64,000 nt of DNA from Acidobacteriaceae bacterium (GTDB lineage Bacteria > Acidobacteriota > Terriglobia > Terriglobales > Acidobacteriaceae). Below, in pieces: positions 7,042 to 16,386 of the stretch. The translations under genes and the position numbers were made by a program. Position 1 is the first letter of the stretch, and each line of letters opens with the position of its first letter. The notes beneath the pieces are model-generated. The model searched no databases and had not been told where the DNA came from. It saw nothing but the letters and a program-made list of their open reading frames with translations. Location: contig DASZBM010000008.1 of NCBI GenBank assembly GCA_035944135.1, forward strand, positions 219,341-283,340. The letters are read 5' to 3'.

Positions 7042-9981
7042 ATGGCAAAGAATCTTGTGATCGTAGAGTCGCCTGCGAAGGCGAAGACGATCGGGAAGTA
7101 TCTCGGCAATGACTATGTGGTGGAGGCCTCGATTGGCCACATCATGGATTTGCCGAAGAACGATATTGGTGTGGAGCTGAAGCGGCGGACGTTTGAGCCG
7201 ACGCTGATTGTGTCGCCGGGGAAGGAGAAGGTGGTCGACCGGCTGAAGAAGCTGGCGGCGAAGAGCGATTCTGTGTTCCTGGCGCCTGACCCGGACCGCG
7301 AAGGTGAGGCGATTGCCGCGCATTTGAGGATGCAGCTTCTGCCGGCTGTGAAGGACAAGAAGAAGATTCAGCGCGTGACCTTCAACGAGATTACGAAGAA
7401 GGCCGTGCAGCAGGCGTTTCAGCATACGCGCGATGTGGACGAGAACCTTGTCGACGCGCAGCAGACGCGACGAGTCCTGGACCGGTTGGTGGGGTATCAA
7501 ATTTCACCGCTCCTGTGGGACAAGGTGAAGCGCGGACTGAGCGCGGGGCGCGTGCAGACTGTGGCGTTGCGGCTGATCGTGGAGCGCGAGCGTGCGATCA
7601 AGGATTTCCCGCAGACGGAGTACTGGAATATTGATGCGGTGCTGGCGCCGAGCGGCGGGAAGGATGGCGAGGCTAATCAATTCACCGCGCGCATGGTTGG
7701 AGTGAAGGGCACACCGGTGCGCGTGGAAGACCGCGCGGAGGAGGGGAAGTATATTGCGAATGCGCTGCCGGACAAGGCGGCGGTCGATGAGGTGATGGGG
7801 CAGTTGGAGCGCGCGACGTGGCGCGTGCGGACGGTCGAGAAGAAGGAGATGAGGCGCAAGCCGCGGCCTCCGTTTACGACGTCGCAGTTGCAGCAGCAGG
7901 CGGCGGGACGGCTGGGGTTTGGTGTGCGGCGCACGATGGGTGTGGCGCAGCGGCTGTATGAAGGCATCGATCTGGGGGCGGAAGGCACGGTGGGCCTTAT
8001 CACCTACATGCGTACTGACTCGACGCGCATGAGCCCGGATGCGATTGAGGCGATCCGCGAGCATGTGAGCAAGCAGCTCGGCAAGGAGTATGTGCCGGAG
8101 AAGCCGAATGTGTACTCGTCGAAGAAGGACGCGCAGGATGCGCACGAGGCGATTCGGCCGACGAACATTGCGTGGACGCCGGAGTTTGTGCGGCGGTATG
8201 TGAGCGACGAGCAGTTCCGGTTGTATTCGCTGATCTGGGAGCGCGCAGTGACGAGCCAGATGGTCCCGGCGGTGTTCGACCAGACGACGGTGGACATTGA
8301 AGCGAAGGCCGATATTAGCTATGACTTCCGGACCACCGGAAGCGTGCTGAAGTTTGCGGGCTTCCTGTGGTACGAGGAGCAGGCGAAAAAGGCCAAGGCT
8401 GCGCGCGATGTGAAGGCTTCTGCGGATGCGGCGAGGCAGGAACAGAAGGCGCAGGATTCGCGCGCCGATGGTGACGCCGATGGGGATGGAGCGAAAGAGG
8501 ACGAGGCGGAGCGCCGGTTGCCGGAGCTGAACGATGGGCAGGCGCTGACGAAGTTGAAGCTGGATTCGCAGCAGAAGTTCACGCAGCCTCCGCCACGTTT
8601 CAACGAGGCGAGTCTGGTGAAGACGCTGGAGGAGAACGGCATTGGAAGGCCGTCGACGTATGCGTCGATCATCAACACGATCCAGGAGCGGGACTACGTC
8701 AAGAAGATCAAGGCGCGGCTGGTGCCGACTGAGATCGGCATGGTGGTCACGGACCTGCTGGTGAAGAATTTTCCGTACATCTTCAAGGTGGAGTACACCG
8801 CCGGCCTCGAGAACGAGCTGGACGCGGTGGAAGAAGGAACGGAGAAGTGGACGGATCTTTTGAATGGCTTCTACGACCATCTCGAGGGCGAGCTGAAGGT
8901 TGCCAGCGAGGAGATGGCGGACGTGAAGGCCATGGAAGAGGAGACGGACCAGATCTGCGAGAAGTGCGGAGCTCCGCTGTATTTGAAGTGGGGCAAGTTC
9001 GGGAGCTTTTACTCATGTGCGAACTACACGAATGAGAAGCCGACTAGCGTGAGCGCCGCGGCGTGGAAGAAGAGCGAGCGCGACGTGCTGAAGAAGATCT
9101 CAGAGAAGTTCCACCACGCGACGCTGAAGGTGCGGGGGACGGACGCCGAGGGCACGGAGCGGGCTGTTGAAGTCACTGATTCGAAGGACCGGAAGGAGCT
9201 GGCGGCGGCGCTGCGGCTGGCGATGAAGGACTGGAAGAAGGTCTCGGTCGAGCCGGTGAGCTGCGACTACACGAAGGAGAATATTGCCGCGAAGCCGGAC
9301 TTGAATGCGCCGGGAGCAGATGCCGCGGACGAGCAGGAAGAGGAGTTCTGCGATAACTGCGGCCGCCAGATGGTGCTGCGGAATGGGCCGTGGGGTCCGT
9401 TCATGGCGTGCCCGGGGTACAACGAGGACCCTCCGTGCAAGACGATCCGGAAGCTGAACCAGAAGGTGCAGCAGAAGCCGCCGGTGCAGCTGGAGGAGGC
9501 GTGCCCGAAGTGCGGCAAGCCGCTGCTGCAGCGCGAAGGGCCGTATGGCGAGTTCATCGCGTGTTCGGGCTACCCGAAGTGCAAGTACGTGAAGCAGGAG
9601 ATCCTGGACGTGCCGTGCCCGAAGTGCGGCGGCGATGTTGCCGTGCGGAAGAACCGGCGCGGCGATGTGTTCTACGGATGCACGCGGTATCCGAAGTGCG
9701 ACTTTACGAGCAACCAGAAGCTGGTGGCGCAGGCGTGCCCGAAGTGCAAGTCGCCGTATTTGCTGGAGGTTTCGGACAAGGAAGGCACATGGCTAGTGTG
9801 CCCGAATAACCAGGAGCGGATGCCGAAGCGGCGGTCAAAGAAGGGACCCGAGCAGTCTGCGAATGGTGTCGTTTGCACGTACGAAAAGAAGATCGGGCCG
9901 CCGAAGCCGAAGGAAGAGCCCAAGGAGCTGAAGCGGCCGGATCCGGAGAAGACACGGCCGGTGGTCGAGGCGGTGGCCTGA
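7042..9981 (+). CDS. topA: DNA topoisomerase I
   Basis: Type IA topoisomerase that relaxes negative supercoils by a 5'-phosphotyrosine intermediate. Order of domains: Toprim at residues 3-125 (VIVESPAKAKTI, APDPDREGEAIA with the DxD metal residues), then the central gate domain with the active Tyr in GLITYMRTDSTR (about residue 328) and the family block NGIGRPSTYASII. The C terminus carries repeated CxxC zinc-ribbon units: CEKCGAPL, CDNCGRQM, CPKCGKPL, CPKCGGDV and CPKCKSPY. At 979 residues it is longer than E. coli TopA because of an acidic linker (about 455-495) and the extra ribbons. Start ATG follows a purine-rich stretch (ggagtaagg). Confidence 0.96.
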   Translation: MAKNLVIVESPAKAKTIGKYLGNDYVVEASIGHIMDLPKNDIGVELKRRTFEPTLIVSPGKEKVVDRLKKLAAKSDSVFLAPDPDREGEAIAAHLRMQLLPAVKDKKKIQRVTFNEITKKAVQQAFQHTRDVDENLVDAQQTRRVLDRLVGYQISPLLWDKVKRGLSAGRVQTVALRLIVERERAIKDFPQTEYWNIDAVLAPSGGKDGEANQFTARMVGVKGTPVRVEDRAEEGKYIANALPDKAAVDEVMGQLERATWRVRTVEKKEMRRKPRPPFTTSQLQQQAAGRLGFGVRRTMGVAQRLYEGIDLGAEGTVGLITYMRTDSTRMSPDAIEAIREHVSKQLGKEYVPEKPNVYSSKKDAQDAHEAIRPTNIAWTPEFVRRYVSDEQFRLYSLIWERAVTSQMVPAVFDQTTVDIEAKADISYDFRTTGSVLKFAGFLWYEEQAKKAKAARDVKASADAARQEQKAQDSRADGDADGDGAKEDEAERRLPELNDGQALTKLKLDSQQKFTQPPPRFNEASLVKTLEENGIGRPSTYASIINTIQERDYVKKIKARLVPTEIGMVVTDLLVKNFPYIFKVEYTAGLENELDAVEEGTEKWTDLLNGFYDHLEGELKVASEEMADVKAMEEETDQICEKCGAPLYLKWGKFGSFYSCANYTNEKPTSVSAAAWKKSERDVLKKISEKFHHATLKVRGTDAEGTERAVEVTDSKDRKELAAALRLAMKDWKKVSVEPVSCDYTKENIAAKPDLNAPGADAADEQEEEFCDNCGRQMVLRNGPWGPFMACPGYNEDPPCKTIRKLNQKVQQKPPVQLEEACPKCGKPLLQREGPYGEFIACSGYPKCKYVKQEILDVPCPKCGGDVAVRKNRRGDVFYGCTRYPKCDFTSNQKLVAQACPKCKSPYLLEVSDKEGTWLVCPNNQERMPKRRSKKGPEQSANGVVCTYEKKIGPPKPKEEPKELKRPDPEKTRPVVEAVA

Positions 9982-10256
9982 GGCGGCGATGGCGACCGCG
10001 GCAGACGCGGAGCAAGCTGGTGGGGGATATAGCCGGCAATGCGCAGGATGCAGGAGCTGCGTTCGTTTTTAGCTAATCAATAAAGCTATTGGTTTCTATG
10101 AAGTTCTGTAGGAATACGAAGCTGGACTTTCCATTTCCGGTACAACCGTGATAAACTGCTGTTAGACCAGCCGCATAGGCTGCGGCCACTGAGCTCTCTG
10201 GACAGGTGCGGAAGAGCCGGGCTGCTTCTATCTGACTGAAAAGACAGGAAGGCGAT

Positions 10257-10544
10257 ATGGCAAAGGCGATTTGGAACGGACAAACCCTGGCGGAGAGCGA
10301 CAAGGTTGAGACCGTCGAGGGAAACATTTACTTCCCAGAGGAGAGCGTGAACCGGGCGTATCTGCGGCCGAGCTCGAGCAGCTCGACGTGCCCGTCCAAG
10401 GGACGCGCGCGGTACTATACGGTGCTCGTGGACGGCCAGGAGAATCTGGACGCGGCGTGGTACTACCCTGACCCGAAGCCGGCTGCGAAGTCAGTGAAGC
10501 ACCATGTGGCGTTCTGGCGCGGAGTTGAGATCGTTACGACCTAA
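10257..10544 (+). CDS. DUF427 family protein
   Basis: A 95-residue single-domain protein matching the DUF427 pattern: AIWNGQTLAES near the N terminus, VEGNIYFPEESVN, then STCPSKGRARYY, and a closing AAWYYPDPKPAAK with HVAFWRGVEI. Members are small cytoplasmic beta-rich proteins of unknown biochemical role. Start ATG at 10257 follows AGGAAGG about 6 nt upstream, a good ribosome binding site. It stands alone, 275 bp after topA and just before a strong hairpin, so it is probably its own transcription unit. The 275-bp upstream gap shows no other gene. Confidence 0.85.
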   Translation: MAKAIWNGQTLAESDKVETVEGNIYFPEESVNRAYLRPSSSSSTCPSKGRARYYTVLVDGQENLDAAWYYPDPKPAAKSVKHHVAFWRGVEIVTT

Positions 10545-10570
10545 CGTCCTGAACACAATTCAGTTAGGTG

Positions 10571-10598
10571 AGCCCCTGCCAGAGCGCAGGGGCTTTCT
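10571..10598 (+). terminator. Intrinsic terminator, possibly bidirectional
   Basis: An 8-bp perfect stem, agcccctg (10571-10578) with caggggct (10587-10594), encloses an 8-nt loop and is followed by ttct. It lies between the convergent DUF427 gene and the oxidoreductase gene, so it can serve both. Confidence 0.75.
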
Positions 10599-10616
10599 GC
10601 GTCAGGGATTGTGTTT

Positions 10617-11645
10617 TCAGCGGGTTAGCGAGAGGACGATCTTGCCGAAGTGGCTGCCGTTCTGCATGTGCTCGAAGGCGGCGCGGGCTTCTGAGAGCGG
10701 GAAGACGCGGTCGATGACGGGCTTGAGGTGGTTGGCGGAGATGGCGGCGTTCATGCGCTGGAACATGGCCCTGCTGCCGACGTAGATGCCGTTGATGTGA
10801 ACGGATTTGGTGAGGATGGAGCGGACGTCGATACCTGAGCCGGCGTCGGGGTTGCTGCCGGAGAGGACGCCGATGACGTGGACGTGGCCGGAGGGTCGGA
10901 CGGCGCTGAGGGATCTGGCGATCGTGCCCTGGCCGCCGACTTCGACGACGTGGTCGACGCCGGTGTTGGCGGTGAGGTCTTTGGCGGCTTTGTCCCAGTC
11001 GGGTGTGGACTTGTAGTTGATGGTGCGGTGAGCGCCGAGGCGGCAGCCACGGTCGAGCTTCTGGTCGGAGGAACTGGTGAGGATCACGGTGGCGCCGTGC
11101 ATGCGGGCGATCTGAAGGGCGAAGAGGGAGACGCCGCCGGTGCCCTGGACGAGGACGGTCTGGCCGGCGCGGAGGTGGCCCTGTTCGACGAGGGCGTTCC
11201 AGGCGGTGAGGGCGGCGCAGGGGAGGGTGGCGGCCTCTTCGAAGCTGAGGTGTGCGGGCGCGAGGATAAGGCCGGTTTCGGGGAGGACGCGCTCGGTGGC
11301 GAAGACGCCGTCGATGGCGCCGCCGAGGGCGGACTTGCCGGTGAGCGGCTGGATTTCGCCGTCGAGCCAATCCTGGAAGAAGAGGCTGCAGACGTGGTCG
11401 CCGGGCTTGAAAAGGGTGACGGCGGGGCCGACGGCGACGACCTCGCCCGCGGCGTCGGAGCCGAGGATGCGCGGGAGGGCCATTTTGGGGTTGTACTGGC
11501 CGAGGGCGACCATGAGGTCGCGGTAGTTGAGCGAGGCGGCGTGGAGGTGCACGTGGACGTCGGTGGGGCCGAGCGCCGGGAGTGGGGCAGCCTCGAGTGC
11601 GAGGTGTTCGAGGCCGAAGGCGTTCAGGCGAAGAGCAGTGGGCAT
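10617..11645 (-). CDS. Zinc-free MDR alcohol dehydrogenase / quinone oxidoreductase-like
   Basis: A 342-residue medium-chain dehydrogenase/reductase. The N-terminal GroES-like domain shows HAASLNYRDLMVALGQY and ILGSDAAGEVVAVGPAV; the Rossmann domain carries TVLVQGTGGVSLFALQIA (GxGxxx dinucleotide loop) and HVHVIGVLSG. The catalytic and structural zinc cysteines of classic alcohol dehydrogenases are missing, which places it with quinone oxidoreductase or enoyl-reductase-like members using NAD(P)H. Substrate unknown. I start at the ATG at 11645, because the open frame further upstream overlaps the DinB gene in another frame. The DinB gene lies 40 bp upstream, same strand. Confidence 0.85.
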   Translation of the reverse strand: MPTALRLNAFGLEHLALEAAPLPALGPTDVHVHLHAASLNYRDLMVALGQYNPKMALPRILGSDAAGEVVAVGPAVTLFKPGDHVCSLFFQDWLDGEIQPLTGKSALGGAIDGVFATERVLPETGLILAPAHLSFEEAATLPCAALTAWNALVEQGHLRAGQTVLVQGTGGVSLFALQIARMHGATVILTSSSDQKLDRGCRLGAHRTINYKSTPDWDKAAKDLTANTGVDHVVEVGGQGTIARSLSAVRPSGHVHVIGVLSGSNPDAGSGIDVRSILTKSVHINGIYVGSRAMFQRMNAAISANHLKPVIDRVFPLSEARAAFEHMQNGSHFGKIVLSLTR

Positions 11646-11685
11646 GGCGGTTGGATGAGGTTGGGGTGCGGGTGGTCGCGGCGGA

Positions 11686-12180
11686 TCAGGCGCGTTGCGC
11701 GGCGATGAAGAGGTAGTCCATGGGCTGGGTGTGTTTGAAGCCCTGCTGCCGGAGGAGCGTGGCGAGCTGCGCGTAGTGGCGAATGCTGTGGAGGGTGAGG
11801 TGCAGGAGGATGGTCTCGCGAGAGGCGCGAAGGCGGCCGAGAGTGAGGGTGTCAAAGGTGATCTCGGTGGACCAGTCGTAGGAGGGGTTCGCGAGGAGGG
11901 TGCGCACCAAATCGAAGGCGAGCGTGTGCGCGGTGAGGAGCGTGTCGATGGAGTCTTTGGGGATTTCGTCGTAGGAAGATTCGGGGAGGCCGGCGAGGCG
12001 CTGGGCGTAGCGGAGCTCGACGGCGACAATGTGCTGCAGCGTGTCAGCGACGGTCTTGCTGTTGCGGATGTCGCAGGGCAGAAGGAGCTGCAGGGGATTG
12101 GCGTGGAAGAAGTCGCGCCAGTGCTGCGTAGTGGCGTCATTCCAGGCGAGGAGATTTTCGACGGAGATGGAGAGAGGCAT
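11686..12180 (-). CDS. DinB-family four-helix metal-binding protein
   Basis: A 164-residue DinB/YfiT-like protein. Three His positions expected to hold a divalent metal are visible: LQHIVAVELRY (about residue 50) and HLTLHSIRHYAQLATLLRQQG (about 130-150), the latter being the hallmark C-terminal helix. Such proteins are often damage-induced or act as bacillithiol- or glutathione-type transferases, and the specific role here is unknown. Start ATG at 12180. It sits between ilvC (upstream, separated by a palindromic hairpin) and the oxidoreductase gene, and may form a two-gene unit with the latter. Confidence 0.85.
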   Translation of the reverse strand: MPLSISVENLLAWNDATTQHWRDFFHANPLQLLLPCDIRNSKTVADTLQHIVAVELRYAQRLAGLPESSYDEIPKDSIDTLLTAHTLAFDLVRTLLANPSYDWSTEITFDTLTLGRLRASRETILLHLTLHSIRHYAQLATLLRQQGFKHTQPMDYLFIAAQRA

Positions 12181-12219
12181 CGCGCGCTCCGCGGGAGACA
12201 GTCAGGCTCCAGAAGAATA

Positions 12220-12264
12220 CCCCACTCATGACGACGATAAGGCTGTCGTCATGAATGGGGCACC
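12220..12264. repeat. Palindromic repeat (GGGGCACCC family), copy 1
   Basis: A 16-bp left arm (ccccactcatgacgac, 12220-12235), a 9-nt centre (gataaggct) and a right arm (gtcgtcatgaatgggg, 12245-12260) with one mismatch, followed by caccc. It has the same design as the copy inside mutL at 44701: ccccac at the left, a gat-a-gct type 9-nt centre, atgggg-caccc at the right, but different inner arms. Downstream of ilvC it could also end the ilvC transcript. Confidence 0.6.
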
Positions 12265-12290
12265 CGGTTTTCTTGAGGGCGCTTTGAGGT

Positions 12291-13331
<1,041 letters not shown>

Positions 13332-13384
13332 GTTGTTGCTTCCTTTTTTGTGGAGTACTTGGTGATGAACTTTGCGCGAGCGAT

Positions 13385-15202
13385 TCAGGTCTGCTGGTAA
13401 AGCCGATAGTGCTCGTCAGTGATGGAGGTGAAGGGCAGGAAGTTGATGCTGCCGCTATCGGTCGCGACGGTGTGCTGGTTTGAGCTGGGCGATGTTTGCT
13501 TCGCGCTGAGAAGCTGCTGGCGAGTGACTTTGTCAGAGGCCGGCAGAACAGCGAACAGCGCAACTGGACCTCGCATCAGCGCGACGAGATTCGAGTGGTT
13601 GGGATCGAGCGGAACGGGCCGCAGCGGCATGTCGAGTGTGAGCTCGATGCGATCGTTGTTGCGCCACTCGCGGTCCATGACCAGCCATGTGCCGGGATGT
13701 GCAGCGAGGCCGGGCGCCGTGCGACCGTTGACCAGAGCGTGCGTTGCGGGGCCGGCCCATGCAGGGGTGCGGAGAGCGATGGGGAAGCTGCGAGTGCGGT
13801 CGGTGTTGAGCGCGAGAGTTACTTCGCCGTTGCTGGGATAGCTGGTGGTTTGTGTGAGGGTGACGTTCGCGCCGGCTTGCTTCCACGAGACGCGCGAAGG
13901 GTGATAAAGGTTCACGGCGAGGCCGCGTGGCGTGGCGAAGTAGGAGCTGATGCCGTAGTCGGCGGTGACCTGCGGGAAGGTGCCCGAGCAGCAGGGCCAC
14001 TTGTCGTTATGAAAGAACTTGTGTGCGTCGTTGTTGTAGTCGGAGTAGTAGAAGCTGGTGCCGTCGGGCTGGATGGGACGCGCGCCGAGGATGGTGTTGT
14101 ACAGCACGGTCTCCATGCTGTCGCCGTAGGCCGGATCGCCGGTGGCGCAGATGAGATAGCGTGTGATCTTGAAGTGGCCGTAGGATCCGCACGGTGTCTC
14201 GAAGCTGGCGTGCGTGGTGTGGAGTGAGTCGGCGAGACCGTTGGACGTAGGATCCTGGAAGGTTTCATTCGGTCCCCAGCCGCCGGTGGCGAAACTTTGA
14301 TCCTGCACGAAGCGAAAGCCATTGCGCGCGGCATCGAAGTGCATTGTGCTGCCGTCGACGAGATATGCCTGCATGGCGGAGTTGAGCGCGTTCACGTGCG
14401 AGTAGGCATGCTCGCCGATGAGCGCGTTGTGATTTTGTGAGAGCGGTGTGAAGTAGGCGCTGTCCTGCAAGAAGCGCTGCGCGAGCTGGCGATAGCGCGG
14501 GTTGTTGCTGCGAAGGTATGCGAGATAGAAGTTTTCGGGCAGCGTGTAGGGTTCGTCCCAGGTGTAGGCGATGTTCGGGTGCGGGCGCGCGGCCATCTCG
14601 CGGCGTGTGAGCGCGTGGTCCGGCAGGTAAGGAAGCACGGCGTCGGTTGCATGGCCGAGGACGTCGAGTGCGATGGGATCCTGCGCGAACTGATGTGCGT
14701 CGATGAGGCCGCACATGGATTTATCGAAGGTGTAACAGGGGAGGCAGTAGTTGGCGTAGAACTTCGGCGAGACGGTTGCGGCGAAACCGGTGAGCAGTGC
14801 GTGGACTTTTTGTTGCGTGGCTTTGTCGCCTGTTGCGGCGTACATGCGTGACAGCGCAGAGACCCATTGGCCGAAGGTGTGGCCGGGCACATAGCCAGTG
14901 AAATTTTTGGGTGGGTCGAAATCAGGGGATGGAGAGTACCAGCCGCCCATGTCTTCGCCGGGCGCGGGCATGCCGGTGAGCTGGCGAAAGGGTTTGAGCA
15001 GGCGGTCGTTATCGAGCGCGAGGAAAAAAGCGTGGTTGTAATCGAATTGCGTGCGTAAGGGTGAGTCGAGGAGGGCGACCTGCGAGTAGTCGAGCTGGCG
15101 CAAAGGCGACGCGGGATCAGGCGCGAGCGCATGGAGTGTGCTCGGCGAGAGTGCTGCGGCAGAGGCGGCGGTGCTCGTCTTGAGGAACTCGCGGCGGTTC
15201 AT
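13385..15202 (-). CDS. Secreted GH127-like beta-L-arabinofuranosidase family protein
   Basis: A 605-residue secreted glycosidase candidate. The start [14 protein letters not shown] is a twin-arginine signal peptide, so it is exported folded. The core resembles the GH127/DUF1680 family: an (alpha/alpha)6 region with [21 protein letters not shown], then [12 protein letters not shown] and a CCSGTFPQV segment. In characterised GH127 enzymes a Glu and three Cys residues hold zinc and supply the nucleophile; the CC pair and an ET-x-C stretch are present here, with one extra residue between E and C. Substrate is probably an L-arabinofuranoside or a related plant sugar, by family only. It sits 12 bp after ilvN and 53 bp before ilvC, an unexpected place for a glycosidase. 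Confidence 0.8.
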   Translation of the reverse strand: MNRREFLKTSTAASAAALSPSTLHALAPDPASPLRQLDYSQVALLDSPLRTQFDYNHAFFLALDNDRLLKPFRQLTGMPAPGEDMGGWYSPSPDFDPPKNFTGYVPGHTFGQWVSALSRMYAATGDKATQQKVHALLTGFAATVSPKFYANYCLPCYTFDKSMCGLIDAHQFAQDPIALDVLGHATDAVLPYLPDHALTRREMAARPHPNIAYTWDEPYTLPENFYLAYLRSNNPRYRQLAQRFLQDSAYFTPLSQNHNALIGEHAYSHVNALNSAMQAYLVDGSTMHFDAARNGFRFVQDQSFATGGWGPNETFQDPTSNGLADSLHTTHASFETPCGSYGHFKITRYLICATGDPAYGDSMETVLYNTILGARPIQPDGTSFYYSDYNNDAHKFFHNDKWPCCSGTFPQVTADYGISSYFATPRGLAVNLYHPSRVSWKQAGANVTLTQTTSYPSNGEVTLALNTDRTRSFPIALRTPAWAGPATHALVNGRTAPGLAAHPGTWLVMDREWRNNDRIELTLDMPLRPVPLDPNHSNLVALMRGPVALFAVLPASDKVTRQQLLSAKQTSPSSNQHTVATDSGSINFLPFTSITDEHYRLYQQT

Positions 15203-15214
15203 GGCTTCAGTGTC

Positions 15215-15829
15215 CTAGTCCTCGAATTCAGTGGGGAGGATCTCATTGCGTGAGAGAACGTCGGGGTCGGCGGCGGCGTTCTGTGGTTCGTCGGCTTTGC
15301 TGCCAAGGGCTTTGAGGACGCGGCCGGTGTGGTGGCCGCGGCGCATGGCCATGCGGCCGGTGCGTGAGACCTCGAGGACCTCGTAGCCGGTTTCGCGAAG
15401 GACCTGCAGGAGGCCTTCGATCTTGGAGGCGGAGCCGGTCATCTCGAGCATGATGGATTCGGGTGCGAGGTCGACGACGCGCGCGCGAAAGACGTTGGCG
15501 AGCTCGAAGATCTGCGAGCGTGAGTGGACGCCGTGCGGCTGGTTGGGGCCGGCGGCAACCTTGATGAGGCAGAGCTCGCGGACGACGGCTTCGGCGCGGT
15601 TGACCTCGTCGACGTCGATGGTGGTCTCGAGCTTGTAGAGCGAGGCGCGGATGCGATGCGCGGCGTGCTCGTGGGCCTCGCAGACGATGGTCATGCGCGA
15701 GGTGTCGGGGCGCTCGGATTCGCCGACGGTGAGCGAGACGATGTTGATGTTCAACCGGCGGAAGAGCGAGGCGACGCGGGTGAGCGTGCCGGGCTTGTCT
15801 TGAACGATGGCGACGAAGGTGTGGAGCAT
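15215..15829 (-). CDS. ilvN: Acetolactate synthase small (regulatory) subunit
   Basis: Regulatory subunit of acetohydroxyacid synthase. It gives full activity and valine feedback to IlvB. The N-terminal ACT domain is clear (FVAIVQDKPGTLTRVASLFRR, NINIVSLTVGES), followed by the second domain (RSQIFELANVFRARVVDLAPES, GLLQVLRETGYEVLEVSRTG). About 204 residues, slightly longer than usual because of an acidic tail (EPQNAAADPD). I use the ATG at 15829; the open frame continues upstream into a repeat-rich gap without a good start. It lies downstream of ilvB, with a small lipoprotein gene in between. The symbol ilvH would be equally valid. Confidence 0.93.
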   Translation of the reverse strand: MLHTFVAIVQDKPGTLTRVASLFRRLNINIVSLTVGESERPDTSRMTIVCEAHEHAAHRIRASLYKLETTIDVDEVNRAEAVVRELCLIKVAAGPNQPHGVHSRSQIFELANVFRARVVDLAPESIMLEMTGSASKIEGLLQVLRETGYEVLEVSRTGRMAMRRGHHTGRVLKALGSKADEPQNAAADPDVLSRNEILPTEFED

Positions 15830-15839
15830 GGAGGTCTCA

Positions 15840-15867
15840 GTGAATAGTGAGTAGTGAACAGTGAATA
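15840..15867. repeat. Heptamer tandem array
   Basis: Four 7-bp units, gtgaata, gtgagta, gtgaaca and gtgaata, run head to tail between the lipoprotein gene stop and the ilvN start. It leaves no room for a strong ribosome binding site except the GAG just before ilvN. Similar heptamer arrays with a different unit flank the S23 gene near 43 kb. Confidence 0.6.
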
Positions 15868-15870
15868 AAG

Positions 15871-16386
15871 CTAAGACGTGGGTGGAGCGTCGGGATTCCA
15901 GAGTTCGGTTTGTTTGTCGTCGGCGTGGAGCAGGACGGCGTCGTCGCGGTTCTTGTTGGAGAAGCTGCCGAGGGTGTAGTCGCCGGCGGCGTGATAGCTG
16001 GGGCCGCAGGGGAGTTTGCCGGTGGTGTATTTTTCGCTCGCGCATTTTGCGCCGCGGTAGACGTGGAACCAGATCATGGGGTCGCGCTTGTCGACGAATT
16101 GTTGAGAGATGTGGAGTTTGTCGAAGGTGTGGGCGCGGGCTGCGTCGTGGAGCTGCCAGAGGATGGCGGCGATCTGGTCGTCAGTGGCGTTAGCGTCGGT
16201 GACGAGGGTGATGGAGTTGTCGGTGGTGTGGAAGACGCGGAAGGGTGGCGGGGTGATGGTGGGGCGTGGGGAATAGGCGGGTTTCGCGATGACGGGTGAT
16301 GAAGGTGCGGGAGTGGGCGCGGGCGCGGATTTGCAGCCCGTCGCAATGATGACCATCAAACCTGTAGCCGCAAAAGTAAGGCGCAT
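15871..16386 (-). CDS. Putative lipoprotein of unknown function
   Basis: A 171-residue protein with a lipoprotein signal: charged start (MRLTF), hydrophobic stretch, and ATGC lipobox with Cys near residue 18. A Pro-rich spacer (about 22-48) leads to a folded region with VFHTTDNSITLVTDAN, QIAAILWQLHDAARAHTFD and FHVYRGAKCASEKYTTG. I do not recognise the family. Its ATG overlaps the ilvB stop codon (TAATG), so it is very likely translationally coupled to ilvB, which is odd for an envelope protein. It may be a hitch-hiker in the amino acid operon or a lineage-specific insertion between ilvB and ilvN, which are usually adjacent. Confidence 0.75.
   Translation of the reverse strand: MRLTFAATGLMVIIATGCKSAPAPTPAPSSPVIAKPAYSPRPTITPPPFRVFHTTDNSITLVTDANATDDQIAAILWQLHDAARAHTFDKLHISQQFVDKRDPMIWFHVYRGAKCASEKYTTGKLPCGPSYHAAGDYTLGSFSNKNRDDAVLLHADDKQTELWNPDAPPTS

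Noticed and set aside
7504..8880. 458-codon minus-strand frame inside topA
   Set aside because: His/Arg/Leu-rich antisense shadow of a clear topoisomerase gene.
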